Assembly (NCBI GenBank): GCA_033030425.1 | Contig: JAUFSD010000001.1 | Span: 248,001 to 312,000, forward strand | Direction of reading: 5' to 3' | Origin: Verpa conica | Lineage: Eukaryota; Ascomycota; Pezizomycetes; Pezizales; Morchellaceae | DNA length: 64,000 bases | Part shown: positions 1 to 13,499 of the stretch, in pieces | Layout of the letters: the number at the start of each line of letters is the position of its first letter | Position numbering within the stretch: position 1 is the first letter of the stretch | Program-made: the position numbers and the translations under genes | Notes under the pieces: model-generated | The model's database searches: none | What the model was told of the DNA's origin: nothing | The model's input: only the letters and a program-made list of their open reading frames with translations

Positions 1-3000
1 AAAAGCGGACGATTATTGTAGATAGGGAGGAAACGGCACATACAAAATTACACCGGGATCAGATAACAGGGGAACTTTTCTAGGAAACTAATCATCTAGT
101 TTCATAAAATTAAGAATCCTTCACCTGCAACCCCCACCAAAGCCTTCATTTAGAAAATGTTTTTCTACAGTCCTCGGAGAAAGCTGTGGAAAGAAGAACG
201 ACATAGCGGTCAGATAGCCGAAGTGGGTGGCTGAAAAGTCTCGAAGAACCTGGGGATAGTAGAAAAATAAAATATGTGGACTGAGAGCTTGTTTGGAGGG
301 CAGTCTGAAACGTGCGGGTGATTTGTCGAAGGAAAATAAAACTTCGAAAAGAACTATCGAGGGTATAAAGTGGAGATGGAGTGTTCCTGGAGTTAGTGGT
401 CTATGGATGAAAGTTTTTAATTGGGGTGGAAAGATGGGATCAATACGCGGCCTATTGAGGGGTAGTAGGTGGGATATCAGCTAATAGGATGGGATAATCA
501 TGGAAATCGGTAGGGTAGCTTTAGGGGCACGTCTATTCTGTTCTTAGTTACAGTACTAATTTAACCGTGTCATGGAATTTTTTGGTTTTCTCCTGTCTAT
601 ATATTCGATTAGGACAGTCTCTCCTATTTCATCATGTTTGCATGATTCACTAGATGGTAAGTTTGGTGCCCTATTGCCATAGTTCTAGGACAGTTAGGCG
701 AGATAGAATTGTCATCTTAGTACGCCTACTTTCCCTTTACATGTGTGATACATCTAAAAGAGGACTTCATCCAACTGCATTACGGTCCTATCCCTTTACC
801 TCTAGGCTAAGTCATCAACGATCAACTAGCAAATTATCAATCGTGGGTACTTATGATAAATTCATTCATTCATTAATCGTGGTTATATTAATCCCATCGA
901 GTGATTGATTATGATTAAAATTCTAGTAGGGTTTACAAGGCCAGCCAGTTCAGGCAGGATAACTACTTTATATCTGCATGGGAAAGCAAACTTTATAAGC
1001 TCATTATAAGCTCCACCTAGCCTACTTGGCTAAATAAGGCTTAGATTAGATGAATCATATATACTCACTCTCTATCCAGGCCATAAGATATTAGGTGTCA
1101 TAGGGTTCTCGACCATAATAGAAGATCAGGGGTATGAGTTCTGGGCTTATCATATAAGTGGGTATTTTCTATGTACCTATGTTGACCTGAGGTTCTTGAC
1201 CTAGGAAATTTACATGTGAGTGACCCCCCACAAAACCTCCCTTGGGTTATTCCCGGTATTCGGGGTGGGAATATTGGGATGATATTTTATTATCAAGCTC
1301 ATAACTAAGTAGACTCTCCTCAGTATAGGGTTTGGAACTGTTGCTCTTGATATATAGTGATAATGTATAGGTTAACGGATATGATATTACCTGACATGAG
1401 CCACGTACTCCTAGTTTTCTAGGCTCTAGATTGTGCTTATGAATTCTAACTGGCACTTGTCCTTGTCATAAACCTTAAAAATCACCTACTAAAGTATAGA
1501 GGGGATTCATTATACGCGCACTCAGCGAACTTGTACTTGGTATAAACCCCCCCCCTCTTTCTGAGACCTCTTCTCATCCCCCCTCAGTCTCGTTTATCTC
1601 GTTTTCTCTCTCCCCAACCATCTTTCCCTCTATATGAACTATATTTTATCCTTTCTTCATCTTTCATCTACAATAAGCTCCTCTGCTTATAGTCATATCT
1701 CTAGACACATTCTAGACTAGAGCCATAGCTTTATGTGACTCTAATGGTTCTCTAGCGAATACACCCTTATAACACGTATGCAAGCTCCAATAATAGTCAT
1801 AGTCCTTCCAAATAACCTCACCATACCTTTAATTTAACGCCCCCTCTCAACTCTATCCATCATTTAATCAATCGCAGCCCCCCTGCCCTGCCCTTATATT
1901 CTGATCTCTCGACCATCAGTAACTCCTAGTATCTAGGATCGAGCACTAATTACATGATCTGGCGTGCTCGAATCACTAGCAGCTACTTTAATGTCGATAC
2001 GTAAAATCATGTAAGCTTTATCTAAACCTTATATAAACTTTATCTGAATTATAGAATTAAAATAGCCTTTTTCTTTTTTAGTCTCAAATAAGCCCCAGAT
2101 AAGTATTTTTTAAGACCTTAATGAATATTAAAATTGTTTTATATACCTAAAGGGCTCTCTTAAATCTGCCTTTCAGATAAGGATGTAGTAAGGCTTATAT
2201 TGGTACATCGACGGTAAGTACTCAACCATAAGAGTACAATACAAAGCCTACGTGGGATTTGAAAAATAGGAAGTTAAACAATTACCGCCCGAATGTACAT
2301 AGACACTCGCCACGTGACTTTAGTGGCCGCTAGCTCCTAATTATTACTATTCATTTAATTAAACTATCATTGGTTTTGTACTCTTTATAGAGGGCTTATC
2401 ACCGGGTTGCATATTCCAGGGAATATAAATGGTAAAGATTTACCTTACCCTGCGCTAATGATCGAATGATTGTAGGATATATATATAGTGCCCTTTTGCC
2501 TTGGGTCCATGGGTTATTGGAGCCTTTTATTAAGGAATAGACTTTCTTTAGTTATTACAGAGCAACACCGAAACAAATCCACAAAAGTCTACTAAAAAAT
2601 ACCCATGTAGTTAAATATACGTCTAGAAGACGATTCTCTATAAACTTAAAAATCTTTCTAGAAAAATTATCTATTGCTGAGTAGACACAGCCGAGTGATA
2701 CACTATGAGGGTCCAATATCCCACTCGATGTTTTGCCTTATTAGGGCTTAATTAACATCACCCCCCTTTGTAAAGGTAAAGTGGCTGAGATTCCTAGGAA
2801 CTGAGAATTCTCGGCAACAAGGCCAGGAAATATGCACTCAAATACTTGTCATCTCTTGGCATGCTGCCGCAGTTTGAAAGAGATCCCCTTGTATCTGTAT
2901 ACGTATGTGAGAACGATACTTGGTATCTAAGCCTGAAACGGTTAAGCTACATGTAACAAAGCAAATTAGGATGTTGGGATATATAGCTGATTAGCACTGA

Positions 3001-4820
3001 AAACTCGAGGTTATACGAACAGCGTTATTGTGACGTCAGTTGCGAATACACGGGAGCAGCGATCACACTGAGCTATATAACTGCAGATGATAATGTTAAG
3101 ATAGTTGGCAGTGCCGTTAGAAAGGGAAAAAAAAGCAACTGAGGCCAACCCCTCAATTGACAAAGGAATGTGATGAAAATTGTGAGAAGCCCGTGCGACC
3201 AATGCCTGGGAATATGTGCTAGTAAGGAGGGCAGCAGCTACCCTAGCCGGTGAGAAGAGGCCAAGGAGCATTAGACATCCGTTTGGAAAGACCTTGTGTT
3301 GGTAGCGTGAGGTTTTGGGGTAGAGTTATTCGGGCGGTCGGTCGGGAGATGTACTCAAATACCCATCAATGATCGGGAGACTAGTACTGCAGTGAGCTCA
3401 TAGAAAAGACCTTGGAAAAAGTTGAAAGGGATATTATAACCGAGAAATTATCGCTAAAACTGCTCATGTATTAATGGGAACTCTCGAAACGTCGATAAAA
3501 ACGTCAATCACTTTCCAGGATCATGACGAAGGTGTTTCGCTGCTCGGCATATCCCACCCGTTCGCGTACGGACGGGATCAACACGAGTTGCGTTAGGATT
3601 TCAAGGATCGCTGCAATTGATAGTCGTGATAGTCGCGGTTTCTGTCATATCATTAATAACCACATGAAGGAATACAGTCGCCCAGCCACTTATTCCCTTC
3701 GGTGTCGCTAAGGGTTGCCTTTTACGCGTATTCGGTAATCTTTTTTATTACCTGCCAGTGGGATTTTTTTTCCCTCTTTCAAGGTTTCAATTTACTCGTA
3801 CGGTAATAGAGTGCCGGTGTTCAAATGTAATCCTGGAATGTCTCGATATCGGGAAAGTTCACCCTAAACATGGTATGATTGTCATTACCACGCCATCCCC
3901 CGCCGGGTAGCTACTGTGAACTGATCATTGCGCCGTCACTCCATCTCACGAAGATGGTACCGTAAGTAACGATGACATGTCAACCCGAGATTAATTCTCG
4001 TTCCATTTAACCAACATAGCTTTTTAAAAACCTTAAAAAAAATAAAACAATCTAGATATAAAAATACAAGTGCGAAGACAAAGTCTGTAAGAGTTGGTAG
4101 TGATAAGCCAAGACATAGGAAGAAAGGAAAAAAGATAAAGTAATCTAAGTATTTTCCCATCATACTTTTACCAACGCCATACTATGTATGACTAGCAAAA
4201 AGATATACGTAGCAAAAAGAACTGAACAAAAGGAGAAAAAGAAAAACGGGCTGCAAATTTAGGAGAGAGCCAAAGATACCTTTGTATTTTTTCCATCTTC
4301 CCAATCCTTCCTTTATAAACTCCACATGTGAGTATATTTACCCCCAATTCAAAGAAATATTACACAAAAGAAGGAAAATTAATAGTTACAGCGAATGGTC
4401 ATTCGAATACAAACTCTCACAAAAACCCACACCCGCACCCATTCTCCCATACCCATATGCCAAATGAAACATAAAACATAAAAAACACCAACAGAGACAG
4501 ATGGGGAAAAAAAATTATGCACTAGAAAACCCAAGCAGATCCAGTCCTTGCCATGAAAAAAAAAAAGAAATGCATCAACCTTCGTCATAAGGGGGAAAAA
4601 AAGACAAAATGCCACCAAAACATACCCAGATATGACAACATACAAAACAGAATCCCACCTCTCCCCAAAAGTAGAAAATAATAAAATCCTTATCGTATCA
4701 AATGCAAAATCCCAAATGCAAAGTAAAAATCAAACCCAGAAAACAGAGGTAACTCGCACGGTATATGTGGTCATCAAAAAAATAGGAAAAAATCGCATCA
4801 AAGAAATATATGTTGGTGAA
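1..4820. other. Gene-free AT-rich region
   Basis: No ORF here has a recognisable domain, and no splice-linked ORF set could be assembled. A pyrimidine-rich stretch lies near 1540-1640, and an A-rich stretch occupies about 4190-4800. The second directly follows the stop codon of the kinase gene on the minus strand, so part of it is probably that gene's 3' UTR. The short ORFs present (up to about 110 codons) look random. Confidence 0.6.
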
Positions 4821-7800
4821 TTATTCAGCCACCGTCTTCTCCTTCGTTCTCCCTCGCTGCCCCCCTCGCGAACTCTTCTCCTTCACCGTACCACTGCTAC
4901 TTCGGCTTCTTCTTCTCGTCCGTATAGGGGCATCGACTGTGGGGTCAACAGGCCTCCTTGACAGTTCTGCTACAGTAACACTTTCACTACGTGGTTTGAT
5001 CTTCAACACAAACCCACCATCGCTCTCATCACCATCATCGCCATCGTCGCCTTGAGCACCTTCATCTGCTTCTTCATCGATATCAAAATGCGTAAAAGAA
5101 TTGAAGTTATCTCGATAGGGTGTCCCCGGGCGATCTCTGCGCGAGTATTCGTATTCGCCATTTTCGTTCAAAGATTCTTCTTCCATTAGACCAGCAATCG
5201 AATTCTTACGGGAGTATCGGCTGTAGAAATCACTACTGATAGAGCTAGATTCAGATAGAACGCTTGGCACAGAAGGGAAGCTAGTTGAGTTTGTTAAGCT
5301 TGAGCCGGCAGTAGTTGCGAATTGTTCCTCGCTAGAGGATGAAACAAGATGACCATCTGAATTTCCATGGTGCGGTAGCACAGGAGGAGGGGCTATGTTG
5401 TCATCAAAAAAACTGCTACGGGCTTTGCCATCAATTGCTATTGGTGGTGTAGGAGAATCTCTAGTTGGGTAGTAGTAGCTTTCCTTGGTCCATCCAGGCG
5501 TGGTGTTAGGACTCTGTAAGGCCGACTGCGAGTACCTTTCCCGCTCCTCGAGTCGCAGCATTCGCCTCTGCTGTTCCCGTCGCCAAAACTTCTCCATCGA
5601 GACATTGTCGTCAGGACTAGGAGGACAATGTTGATCAACATTTTCATCTACTCCTAAGGAACCGAGTCTGCGCCGAACTTCTTCGGCTCGACCTATTACT
5701 CCTCTTTCAGTCCTGCTTCCTCCTGGTGAAAAGCGAGGCGGTGTATCCAGCGGCACCATAGCTTCGATTTGCTCACAGGTATAGGAGTGTCTCCTGTACT
5801 GGGGAATTTGTACCTGCAGTGAATGGTGTCCATAGGCATAGAAGGAGTGATCACCACGCAAATGTCCAGCAAGTGCATCCCTGGCTCTCAATGGACTTCC
5901 CTCTCTACTAATCGGATCTCTTGCCTTCTCCCCGTAATCAGATGACAGACCACCACTCCTCATTCTGCCTACAATCCTCTTCATACCATCCCTGAAAAGG
6001 CCACCATTGCAATGCTGCGGTGATGCTACAGCTGGTGCGCTTTCACCCTTGATTTCACTGAAGCGAGAAGTCGAGCTAGTACTTGGTGAACGATTACCCG
6101 ATCCAGGCTCGCTACCATGAGTAGCGTGGCGTCTGGGCGACCCAAGAAGGTTAATAGACGGCCTCCTCCGTAATCTGTGCCGCTCAATCTCTGGGTGTTG
6201 CTGGAGGGTGCTAGGTTTTGAATTAGGGTTTGGTGAATTTCTAGAGTTGTTGTCATGACTAACCAGGGGTTGAACGGTGTCTGTAGACGCGGTGCTACTG
6301 CTTGTCGGAAAGGTTGTCATTGATGGACGCCGCTCTTCATTCCATGCTGGAGCTCCACCCATCCACTGCAACTCTTTATCATCATCGTCCTTCCAATGGT
6401 AGTAAGCTTGCAAGTGTTGTGCAGCATCTTCTGGTTCCCATTTACGCTCGGGTTTTTTGTCCTTTGAATCCTTGAAAGAAATGGTGTTAGGCATATCAGC
6501 GGTGCTACTAGCCCTTTTGCGAAGTCCCCTATACCATGCACCGGCCCTTTTCATGGCACTGCGTGCTCGGTGAAGAACGCCAGCACTAGACACAGCTTTT
6601 TCGACATCCTCAACAGTAACTTCAATCCTATTACCATCAGAGATTCTCTCTGGATCAGTCTCGTCAACCCATGAACACGGATCTGCGATGCCATGAAGAA
6701 CCCATGGATGTCGCTTAACCTCTTTCAAGGTGATTCGCTTTGATGGGTCTTTTATTAGGAGGCGTTTTAATAGATCCTTGAGGTCATCATCGACAGGCTC
6801 AGTCTCCATCTCGAGAAGCTCTTCAGGAGAGGGTGAGCTTTGTGGCCTCGAAGTGAGAGTGACTAATTTTTCTGGACGTATTCGGCGATTAGGAATCATG
6901 AGCTCATCCTTGGCAATACAATGTAGTAGCTGAAACTCATTATCTGCCATAAATGGGCAACGAGCAAACAACAGACAGTACAAGGTAACACCGAGAGCCC
7001 ACACATCAATCGCGCTAGTGATTTGTGGCCGGGGTTTTGTAGGATCTGAAAATATAAAAGTTAGACAGCTAGAAAAAAAGAAAGATCGAAAAATAAAAAC
7101 CAAATGATAGGTCCAAGCAGCAAAGAAAATTCTCACGGTTAAGAAATAGGTGCCCGAAAGGGGGAGGTATCGAATATAGTGGGAATAGTGATAATACGTA
7201 CCAATATAGCACAGCTCTGGGGCAAAGAATGCTGGTGTCCCAGCTGTTTTAGCGAGTTCTACGTCGCTCTGTTCTAAACCTGTAGGCTCATCTGTGCCAG
7301 TCCCCTCACCATCTTCATCGTCTCTGATCGGCCTTCCCAGAAAGCTCACACCAAAATCAGAAATTTTGACACGGTGACCTTTAGTCCATAAGAGATTGGC
7401 CGGCTTAATATCACGGTGAATGATACCATGGTAATGAAGATATTCAAGACCAAGGACAGTATCGCGAAAAGTACTGCGTGCCTGTTCAATCGTCAATGCC
7501 GGGACATAGTTCTGGTCGTCGAGACCGTCCCTATCTGACTCGCTGTCTGAGGAATAACCAGCCACAGAAGGGGGCAACTGCTCGGTATCGGAGTCGAGGG
7601 GAGGTAGATCGGCGGAGGAAGTTGGAGGAAGTTTCGGCAACATGGGAGGATGGTGTTCAGCAGATGAAGAGGAATCGGAATCGGAAGCAAATTCTAGAGA
7701 CCAAAATTGACCAGTTTTCCCTCTTCTTCTCCTGCGTTTTCTACGGGGCCATGTGTCTTCGCCCTCCTCTTCACCGCCTTGAGTCAATTCACTTGATCGT

Positions 7801-8645
7801 CTAGAATCCGCAAATTCCCTGCGTAACCGCCGGCGCTCTCTGCTGAGAACGTCCGGATCGCCCTCTTTCCTCCAAATGATCTCGCCTAGCTGAACATACT
7901 CCAAGATTAGGTAAACTTTCTTGCTTTGTGGATCATCGATAACTTCAAGAAGCCGAACGACGTTCTCATGGCGGCATTTCTTCAAAATGGCAATTTCCCT
8001 CCGAACCTTCTTTTCGGATTCACCATCGCCGCGTCGGCCAAGCCGAGGACGCCCTTGCATCCGCTCAACGATTTTTATTGCTACCAAATCGCCAGTATCG
8101 ATATCCATCCCAAGCTTGACTTTACCGTGCACCCCACGGCCAATCTCATCTATTATTGAGTAATGGTTAATGATCTTGCGTCCAGAGATTGGGTCGAAAT
8201 CTAGATCGAGCATATGAGTTTCCCGGACAGCTGGCGCCAGCTCTGCCTGCTGTCGGTACTGGGTAGGATGGAGATGGGGGCCATTGTCATTCTTTCGTAG
8301 GTTCTCGGGAGGAGGAGGGGGAGTGTAAAGGCTAGGTGATGATACAGGTGTCGGAGGTGTAGGATTTCGGCTGTGACTTGTTATGTGATTATGCAGAGAC
8401 CAAATGGAAACCGATGATGTGTGTCTAGATGTAGTAGCCGAGGTATTATTGGAATAGTGGTCCATTGTGCCATACGGGGGCAACTGGTCTTCACCGTGAC
8501 ATGCCCGAGAAGTAGTAGCAGCAGGAGGGTGATATGGGGTAGTATTAGGAGGAGGTGTTGAATGTTGATGAGGAAGATGTTGAGAAAGCAAAGGGGGATG
8601 GTTGTTGTTATGATGGGAAGAGTGACTCTGACCGGAGGACCTCAT
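4821..8645 (-). CDS. cmkC: CaMKK-type Ser/Thr protein kinase (Ssp1/CmkC/Sak1 family)
   Basis: Predicted calcium/calmodulin-dependent kinase kinase, the family that activates AMPK/Snf1 and CaM kinases by phosphorylating their activation loops. The unspliced frame is open for 1274 codons, but one intron (7046-7201, GTACGT..TTTCAG, 156 nt) should be removed, giving about 1222 aa in two exons. Visible motifs are a Gly-rich loop GRGVHGKV near residue 168, an ATP lysine in VAIKIVE, catalytic HRDIKPANLLW, SDFGVSF, an activation segment with AGTPAFFAPE, and DVWALGVTLYC. A low-complexity charged insert separates beta5 from helix E, in the position where this family carries its insert. The N-terminus is His/Pro/Ser-rich; the roughly 500-residue C-terminus is Ser/Arg/Pro-rich and ends in a basic tail. 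The start is the first ATG of the frame. Removing the intron restores LCYI-DPTKP, the family pattern. Family assignment is strong; the one-to-one orthologue name is inferred. Confidence 0.93.
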   Translation of the reverse strand: MRSSGQSHSSHHNNNHPPLLSQHLPHQHSTPPPNTTPYHPPAATTSRACHGEDQLPPYGTMDHYSNNTSATTSRHTSSVSIWSLHNHITSHSRNPTPPTPVSSPSLYTPPPPPENLRKNDNGPHLHPTQYRQQAELAPAVRETHMLDLDFDPISGRKIINHYSIIDEIGRGVHGKVKLGMDIDTGDLVAIKIVERMQGRPRLGRRGDGESEKKVRREIAILKKCRHENVVRLLEVIDDPQSKKVYLILEYVQLGEIIWRKEGDPDVLSRERRRLRREFADSRRSSELTQGGEEEGEDTWPRRKRRRRRGKTGQFWSLEFASDSDSSSSAEHHPPMLPKLPPTSSADLPPLDSDTEQLPPSVAGYSSDSESDRDGLDDQNYVPALTIEQARSTFRDTVLGLEYLHYHGIIHRDIKPANLLWTKGHRVKISDFGVSFLGRPIRDDEDGEGTGTDEPTGLEQSDVELAKTAGTPAFFAPELCYIGTYYHYSHYIRYLPLSGTYFLTVRIFFAAWTYHLVFIFRSFFFSSCLTFIFSDPTKPRPQITSAIDVWALGVTLYCLLFARCPFMADNEFQLLHCIAKDELMIPNRRIRPEKLVTLTSRPQSSPSPEELLEMETEPVDDDLKDLLKRLLIKDPSKRITLKEVKRHPWVLHGIADPCSWVDETDPERISDGNRIEVTVEDVEKAVSSAGVLHRARSAMKRAGAWYRGLRKRASSTADMPNTISFKDSKDKKPERKWEPEDAAQHLQAYYHWKDDDDKELQWMGGAPAWNEERRPSMTTFPTSSSTASTDTVQPLVSHDNNSRNSPNPNSKPSTLQQHPEIERHRLRRRPSINLLGSPRRHATHGSEPGSGNRSPSTSSTSRFSEIKGESAPAVASPQHCNGGLFRDGMKRIVGRMRSGGLSSDYGEKARDPISREGSPLRARDALAGHLRGDHSFYAYGHHSLQVQIPQYRRHSYTCEQIEAMVPLDTPPRFSPGGSRTERGVIGRAEEVRRRLGSLGVDENVDQHCPPSPDDNVSMEKFWRREQQRRMLRLEERERYSQSALQSPNTTPGWTKESYYYPTRDSPTPPIAIDGKARSSFFDDNIAPPPVLPHHGNSDGHLVSSSSEEQFATTAGSSLTNSTSFPSVPSVLSESSSISSDFYSRYSRKNSIAGLMEEESLNENGEYEYSRRDRPGTPYRDNFNSFTHFDIDEEADEGAQGDDGDDGDESDGGFVLKIKPRSESVTVAELSRRPVDPTVDAPIRTRRRSRSSSGTVKEKSSRGGQRGRTKEKTVAE

Positions 8646-11600
8646 CGTAATGCCCTTTTTGTCAATGGCATCCTGGGGATGGAGGAGCAGAAGAAGGGTC
8701 CTTTTGGGGATGGGAGGGGGGAGGGTGTTCAGACGAATAGAGGTTGGGGCAAGCGAAAGAGGGGTTAGCTAGTTAGCCGTGGAGCGGACTAGACGGGAGA
8801 GCTCGGTGCGACCGGTGGAACACTCAACGCGACAGTAAGTTGTATTTGGGGGGGATGAGGCAGTATGGGGTGTGAGTTTCTTCTGTAAGTACAAGAACAG
8901 CAGGAGGATGAGAAGCGGTAGAAGCAGGCTTGCGCAGGTAAAGGGTGGGCGGACAAAGGAAAGACTCAAATGGGGCAGAGAGTTTTAAGCTGTGGGTATA
9001 GTAGTAGAAGCAAGTGAGCAAATAGGCGATGGGGATGGTGGCGGGTGAGACACTCTCACGATGATTGTGGAAGCGAGTCTGGTCAGTCGGGCGTTGGTGT
9101 TCGACTTGAATGTGTGAAATGTGGAAGTGGAAGCGGAAAGCCGCCGTGCTAGTGGATGAAGTGGGCCCCCCCCCGGACAAGATACAGGAGTGGAGTCGAG
9201 CCCAGTCGTATGTATGCAAAGGGAGTCTCTGGAGTCTGCGGGCCAGGGTAGACGAGGGTGAGCAAGCAGATAGAACCGGAAAAAAATTTATTCCTGCAGT
9301 CGGCAAGCACAGTGTGTAGCAAAGCAAGAAAGCAGCAAGAGCAGCAACCAAGCAGCCAGAATGAGATCTTGCTCCCTACACCCGGCGCAGGAGTGGCAAG
9401 AAGGGTCTACGTAGAGTGTGGAAGGGAAAAAGGAGACGAGGTAATTTAGAGATAGGCTCGTAAGATATCATGAAACGGAAAGTCGAAAGGGCAGATATGT
9501 ACTATGTCTAGCGAGTTATTTCACCGGGGACTGTTTGCCGCAGATTGTCAAAAAATTATCGTGAGATTATGCTTTGAGGTGTTGAGGGCCCCCCAACTAG
9601 ATTGACTGACTGCTTTCAGTCGTCAGTGAATGTCTGTTCCAACTTTCTTCTTTCGAAACGCTGGGGCGAAATCCCGATCAAATCGTTTGGCGCACCCATT
9701 ACTATCCGCACACACGCAAGCCAAGACTATATATGAACTCCCACCACCCCCCTTACCCACTATGCGCGAAATAACTCGTCGGAACCAATCCATGCCTCTT
9801 TTGGAGTTGATGCCCGCGCATCATTGGTCCAACAGGTAGCTCCCTCGCAGATCCTGAGCGATGGTGCAGGCCCGATGGGCGAAGGCCTATGATGCTATGA
9901 TTGAAGAGGCAGACCCGAGTGCCGCTCACTGGCTACGGTGCTCTCCACTCCGTTTCCTCGGAATGGCAGGTTTTGTGTAGAGTCTGTTGCTAGCCGGTCT
10001 AGTTGCCGCACAGCGACGTCGTGATTCTCCGGAGACCGACCCGCTGTAAGCGATCCCTCGGTCGGTGTTGTCGAGGCTGGCGTATTTTCCAAAAAGCACA
10101 AGTAAGAAACCAGCGTTTCTGTCTCGGTTCGGAAGCATACCGACGAGAAACCTATACAGAGAGGCGAACAACTGTTGAGTCTCGTTTTCCCTCTCCCCCC
10201 ACTACTCCACCCAATCCTAATCCTTGCCCCGTATAATTCGTTTTTTCGACCAGTCGCAACCTGTCCTGCAGGGATCGGACCACTTCTTGTAGAACGGACA
10301 TCCATAATTCTCCACTGTCCGAGCGTATGTTTCGCTTAGTTCCTTTTTCCATCTCTTTACCCCCCCCCAAACCGCTTCTTTCACGATAACCGTTGCGGCC
10401 TGTTTTGCGGTGAGCTCCCTGGTGACCCAGGCAACAGCAATTACGAATATCCCAGAATGGCTCCGTTCGGCAGTTCTACACTGCTAATCAATCACAATAC
10501 AGCAGTACCACGCATCAATTGCTAGTCTGCACGCGGAATCCCGTGCACTGAAACCTAAAATATAACATGGGGACGTGGTTTTGCAAAGTGGTCACGTAGG
10601 ATTGTGATGTACATGTAGGCAGATACGTGCGTGGCGGTTCATTCGCCGGCAGCTTTCGTGGGGCTAAAGAAAAAAGCAAATCTCACGATGTTTTTTTCCT
10701 TCTTTCGTGTTGTTGTTGGCCTGTCGTGGCCGGGGATAAGGAGAAGTGAAAGTGTGCACAAGCGCTTCAACGCTTCACCGAGGGTGAACTCGGGACAGAG
10801 CACCTTTGCAATCAATCTGCACTCACCGCTTTTGGTCCCCGGCAGGCCAAATTGTGCTCTCTAAAAGCAGCTTCTTATTCTGTCATTGACACTTACGAAT
10901 CCTTCCCCATTCCCCCTCCCATTCCCTCATCATTCTCAAGCCTGTTTCGCCTCCATCATAAAGCTTGCTTCCTCAACAACGATGGAATAATGATTCCGCG
11001 ATCCCTAAGGCTTGTTATTTATGGACTTATTTGGCTCATCCTAATTGTAGATACGACTGTAACGCCACTATCTTCATTGCCGAAAACCTTGAAAGACCGT
11101 GCCCCCCAGAGCTATGCTGGGCGGATCTTCAACACTTTGTCCGTTCGTTTCGGCTCTTGTTGCCCTTTATCCTACAATCTATGGATACCTAAAATAAGAG
11201 TTATTACACGCAGACTCAAACCACATCTGCCGCACGCGCTCCGTTCGTCGTTTTATGACAGAAATACTTAAGAGGAGGACATGTCCTTATGTAAAGTAGA
11301 AGGCAGAGTTCCCGGCAGGCCATCAAAATATATGCCGTCGTCTGTAAAAAGACAAAAGAAGAAGAAAAAACGAAAGAATGAAACCTTATTTTTCTCTCGT
11401 CTACGGCTACATAAACTAAACACAGAGGATGGGGAACACAAGAATAAAGTACTCCAAGCCCTTGCATTGCAGGCATCTCTGCCGTTTCTCCACAAAAACC
11501 AAAAGAAGGAAACACGCAAAGGAAAAGAAAAAAGAAAAAAGGTTATTTTCGGTACACTGGAAAGAACCGAGAGGATCTAGATTCAACGGAAGTTTGCCTC

Positions 11601-13479
11601 ATCCATCCTCTACGCATGTGCAAGATTGCCATTGTTGGTGGGAAACTCCTTAACTGGTCGGTACTTCCTGATAACCTCAAATACTTATCTCGTTTTCCGG
11701 CTTGTTTCTTTCTTGGCATAATAAGTGTCCTAGCGCATGAGTGACTTCTCAATTTCCTGTAGGTTCCGAGTCCCGATGATCCCAAGCAACCTCCAAGAGC
11801 TGGGTGGGTTTTTCCGCTTCCCTCCAACAGAAAAGACCCTCTTTCTGAGAAAAAAAAAAAAAAAAAGGTATGCAACCGTAGCGGGACCCGATAACTTTCG
11901 TCATTCTGAAAATCCTAGTCTTTCGATCGACCATCTTTCCGCGCAGAGATCGACGCAGTCGAAAAGAAAACCCGCAACCTTACTTGTAGTTAATCCGCGC
12001 TCATCAAGATAATCCCTCGATTATCGATCGGGTTAAGCCCTAGGAAAGGCTGAGATCATCCCAACTGCTTTGACGCCAGAACATACTAGAATAGGGAGGG
12101 AAAAGAGGGAATAGTAAGAAGAAAAAAGAACGCGCGAGCAAAACGCCGTCATGCCTGTCACCGTGTTGCAAATCAATCAGCGCTATGCGGGCGGCCTAAA
12201 GTTGCGTGTATGGATCATGGCCGGTACTAAGATCTACACCAAGGCCATGAACATCGTTGAACGTCGGCCTTCAATGATTTTTTTTCCCCCTTCCCCTTCC
12301 CGAGGCATAAAAACATCTTGTATTACGCTCCGACAACCTCCGAAACTTAGTTTCCTTCTCTTCGCACCTGTCATACACTTATGCACACACGCATGGGGTA
12401 TTATCCAGAAGCGAATGGATGCGTAGAGTACTCATTAGCGCACGCATATGTACATGGTATGTGTACACCATCACCACCACCGGGCGGCGGGCGGATCATC
12501 GCCAACCGCGGTATCGGATACCGAGCGTGTTTCGACACAGTCAAGGTAATCGATTCGCTCGTTTCGACACATGTCTGTATGCGTGTGCGATACATCTAAG
12601 GCATTTACCAGAACAGCACATTCAGGGAAAAATACAACCCTACTCAAGGTTCTGGATTTTTCTAATAAATTTTTTTTCCCCTCGCCTCGTATTACTTCTC
12701 TATTTTATGCTTCCGGGCCCACGCGATGCTGATGCCTGCATGTCTTGATGAGGTGTGGGCAAGAGCAGATAAAATGCAGGACACATGTAAAGTAGGACCC
12801 TAGGGTACATAGGGGATGCTTACAGGCAATAGCGAGCGTAAAGGGTTTACTCTTGCTATTTGAGATAAACATAAGATATGATTGGTACACCACATGTACT
12901 TTACATATGTATGTATGACAATCTGCCGCTGTTGTCTCCCCCATACTGTATGTACTCCTATGTACCTACTCCATCCCCTTGAGCAAACTCCGGTCCCGTT
13001 CCTTTGATTCAACGTGGATCCCCCCGGACCCAGCCTAAGAGTGGTTGGCCCCCTCAGGGATGTTCACAAGGGTTTGTTTAGGGGAGCTCTTTAGTTGGTC
13101 AAGGTCCCGGTATTTTTGCGAATCAGGTACCGGAGTGTTGTTTGCTTAGGAAGCAAACAGAACAGCAGATCTTGTCCGGCAAATCCCGCTAACGTTTTTT
13201 GCAAACTCTCCAACGTGCACCAATGTACGCATACACAGCACATACATAGGATATGTATCCGTTCATCCATAAAACTAGACACCTATACCTGCGTATTGGG
13301 CACAGAAAAGTATATGGTATACGTGTGGCTTTTACGGCCTTTGTTGACCAGGTAGGGGTGTAAGTAAGATTCCAGTCCCAGGTCAAATTTTCCTCAAGGT
13401 AACCGAAATAGTGTCCACATCTGTTGTGATCCCTCGGCAAAAGAGAACTATCCTAGGGAAAGTACCGTAAAGTACTCTA

Positions 13480-13499
13480 TATGTATAGTACTATACATA
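13480..13499. repeat. 20-bp perfect palindrome
   Basis: The 20 bases centred on GTAC read identically on both strands (TATGTATAG TACTATACATA pattern). It lies in gene-free DNA. Function is unknown; it may be chance in AT-rich sequence. Confidence 0.6.

Noticed and set aside
8824..9351. 175-codon minus-strand frame upstream of the kinase with a signal-peptide-like start
   Set aside because: It has no ATG (starts at a TTG), no domain, and lies in the kinase leader region; composition explains it.
9895..10305. 136-codon minus-strand frame with competing frames on both strands
   Set aside because: Starts and overlaps are inconsistent, and no domain or splice context was found.
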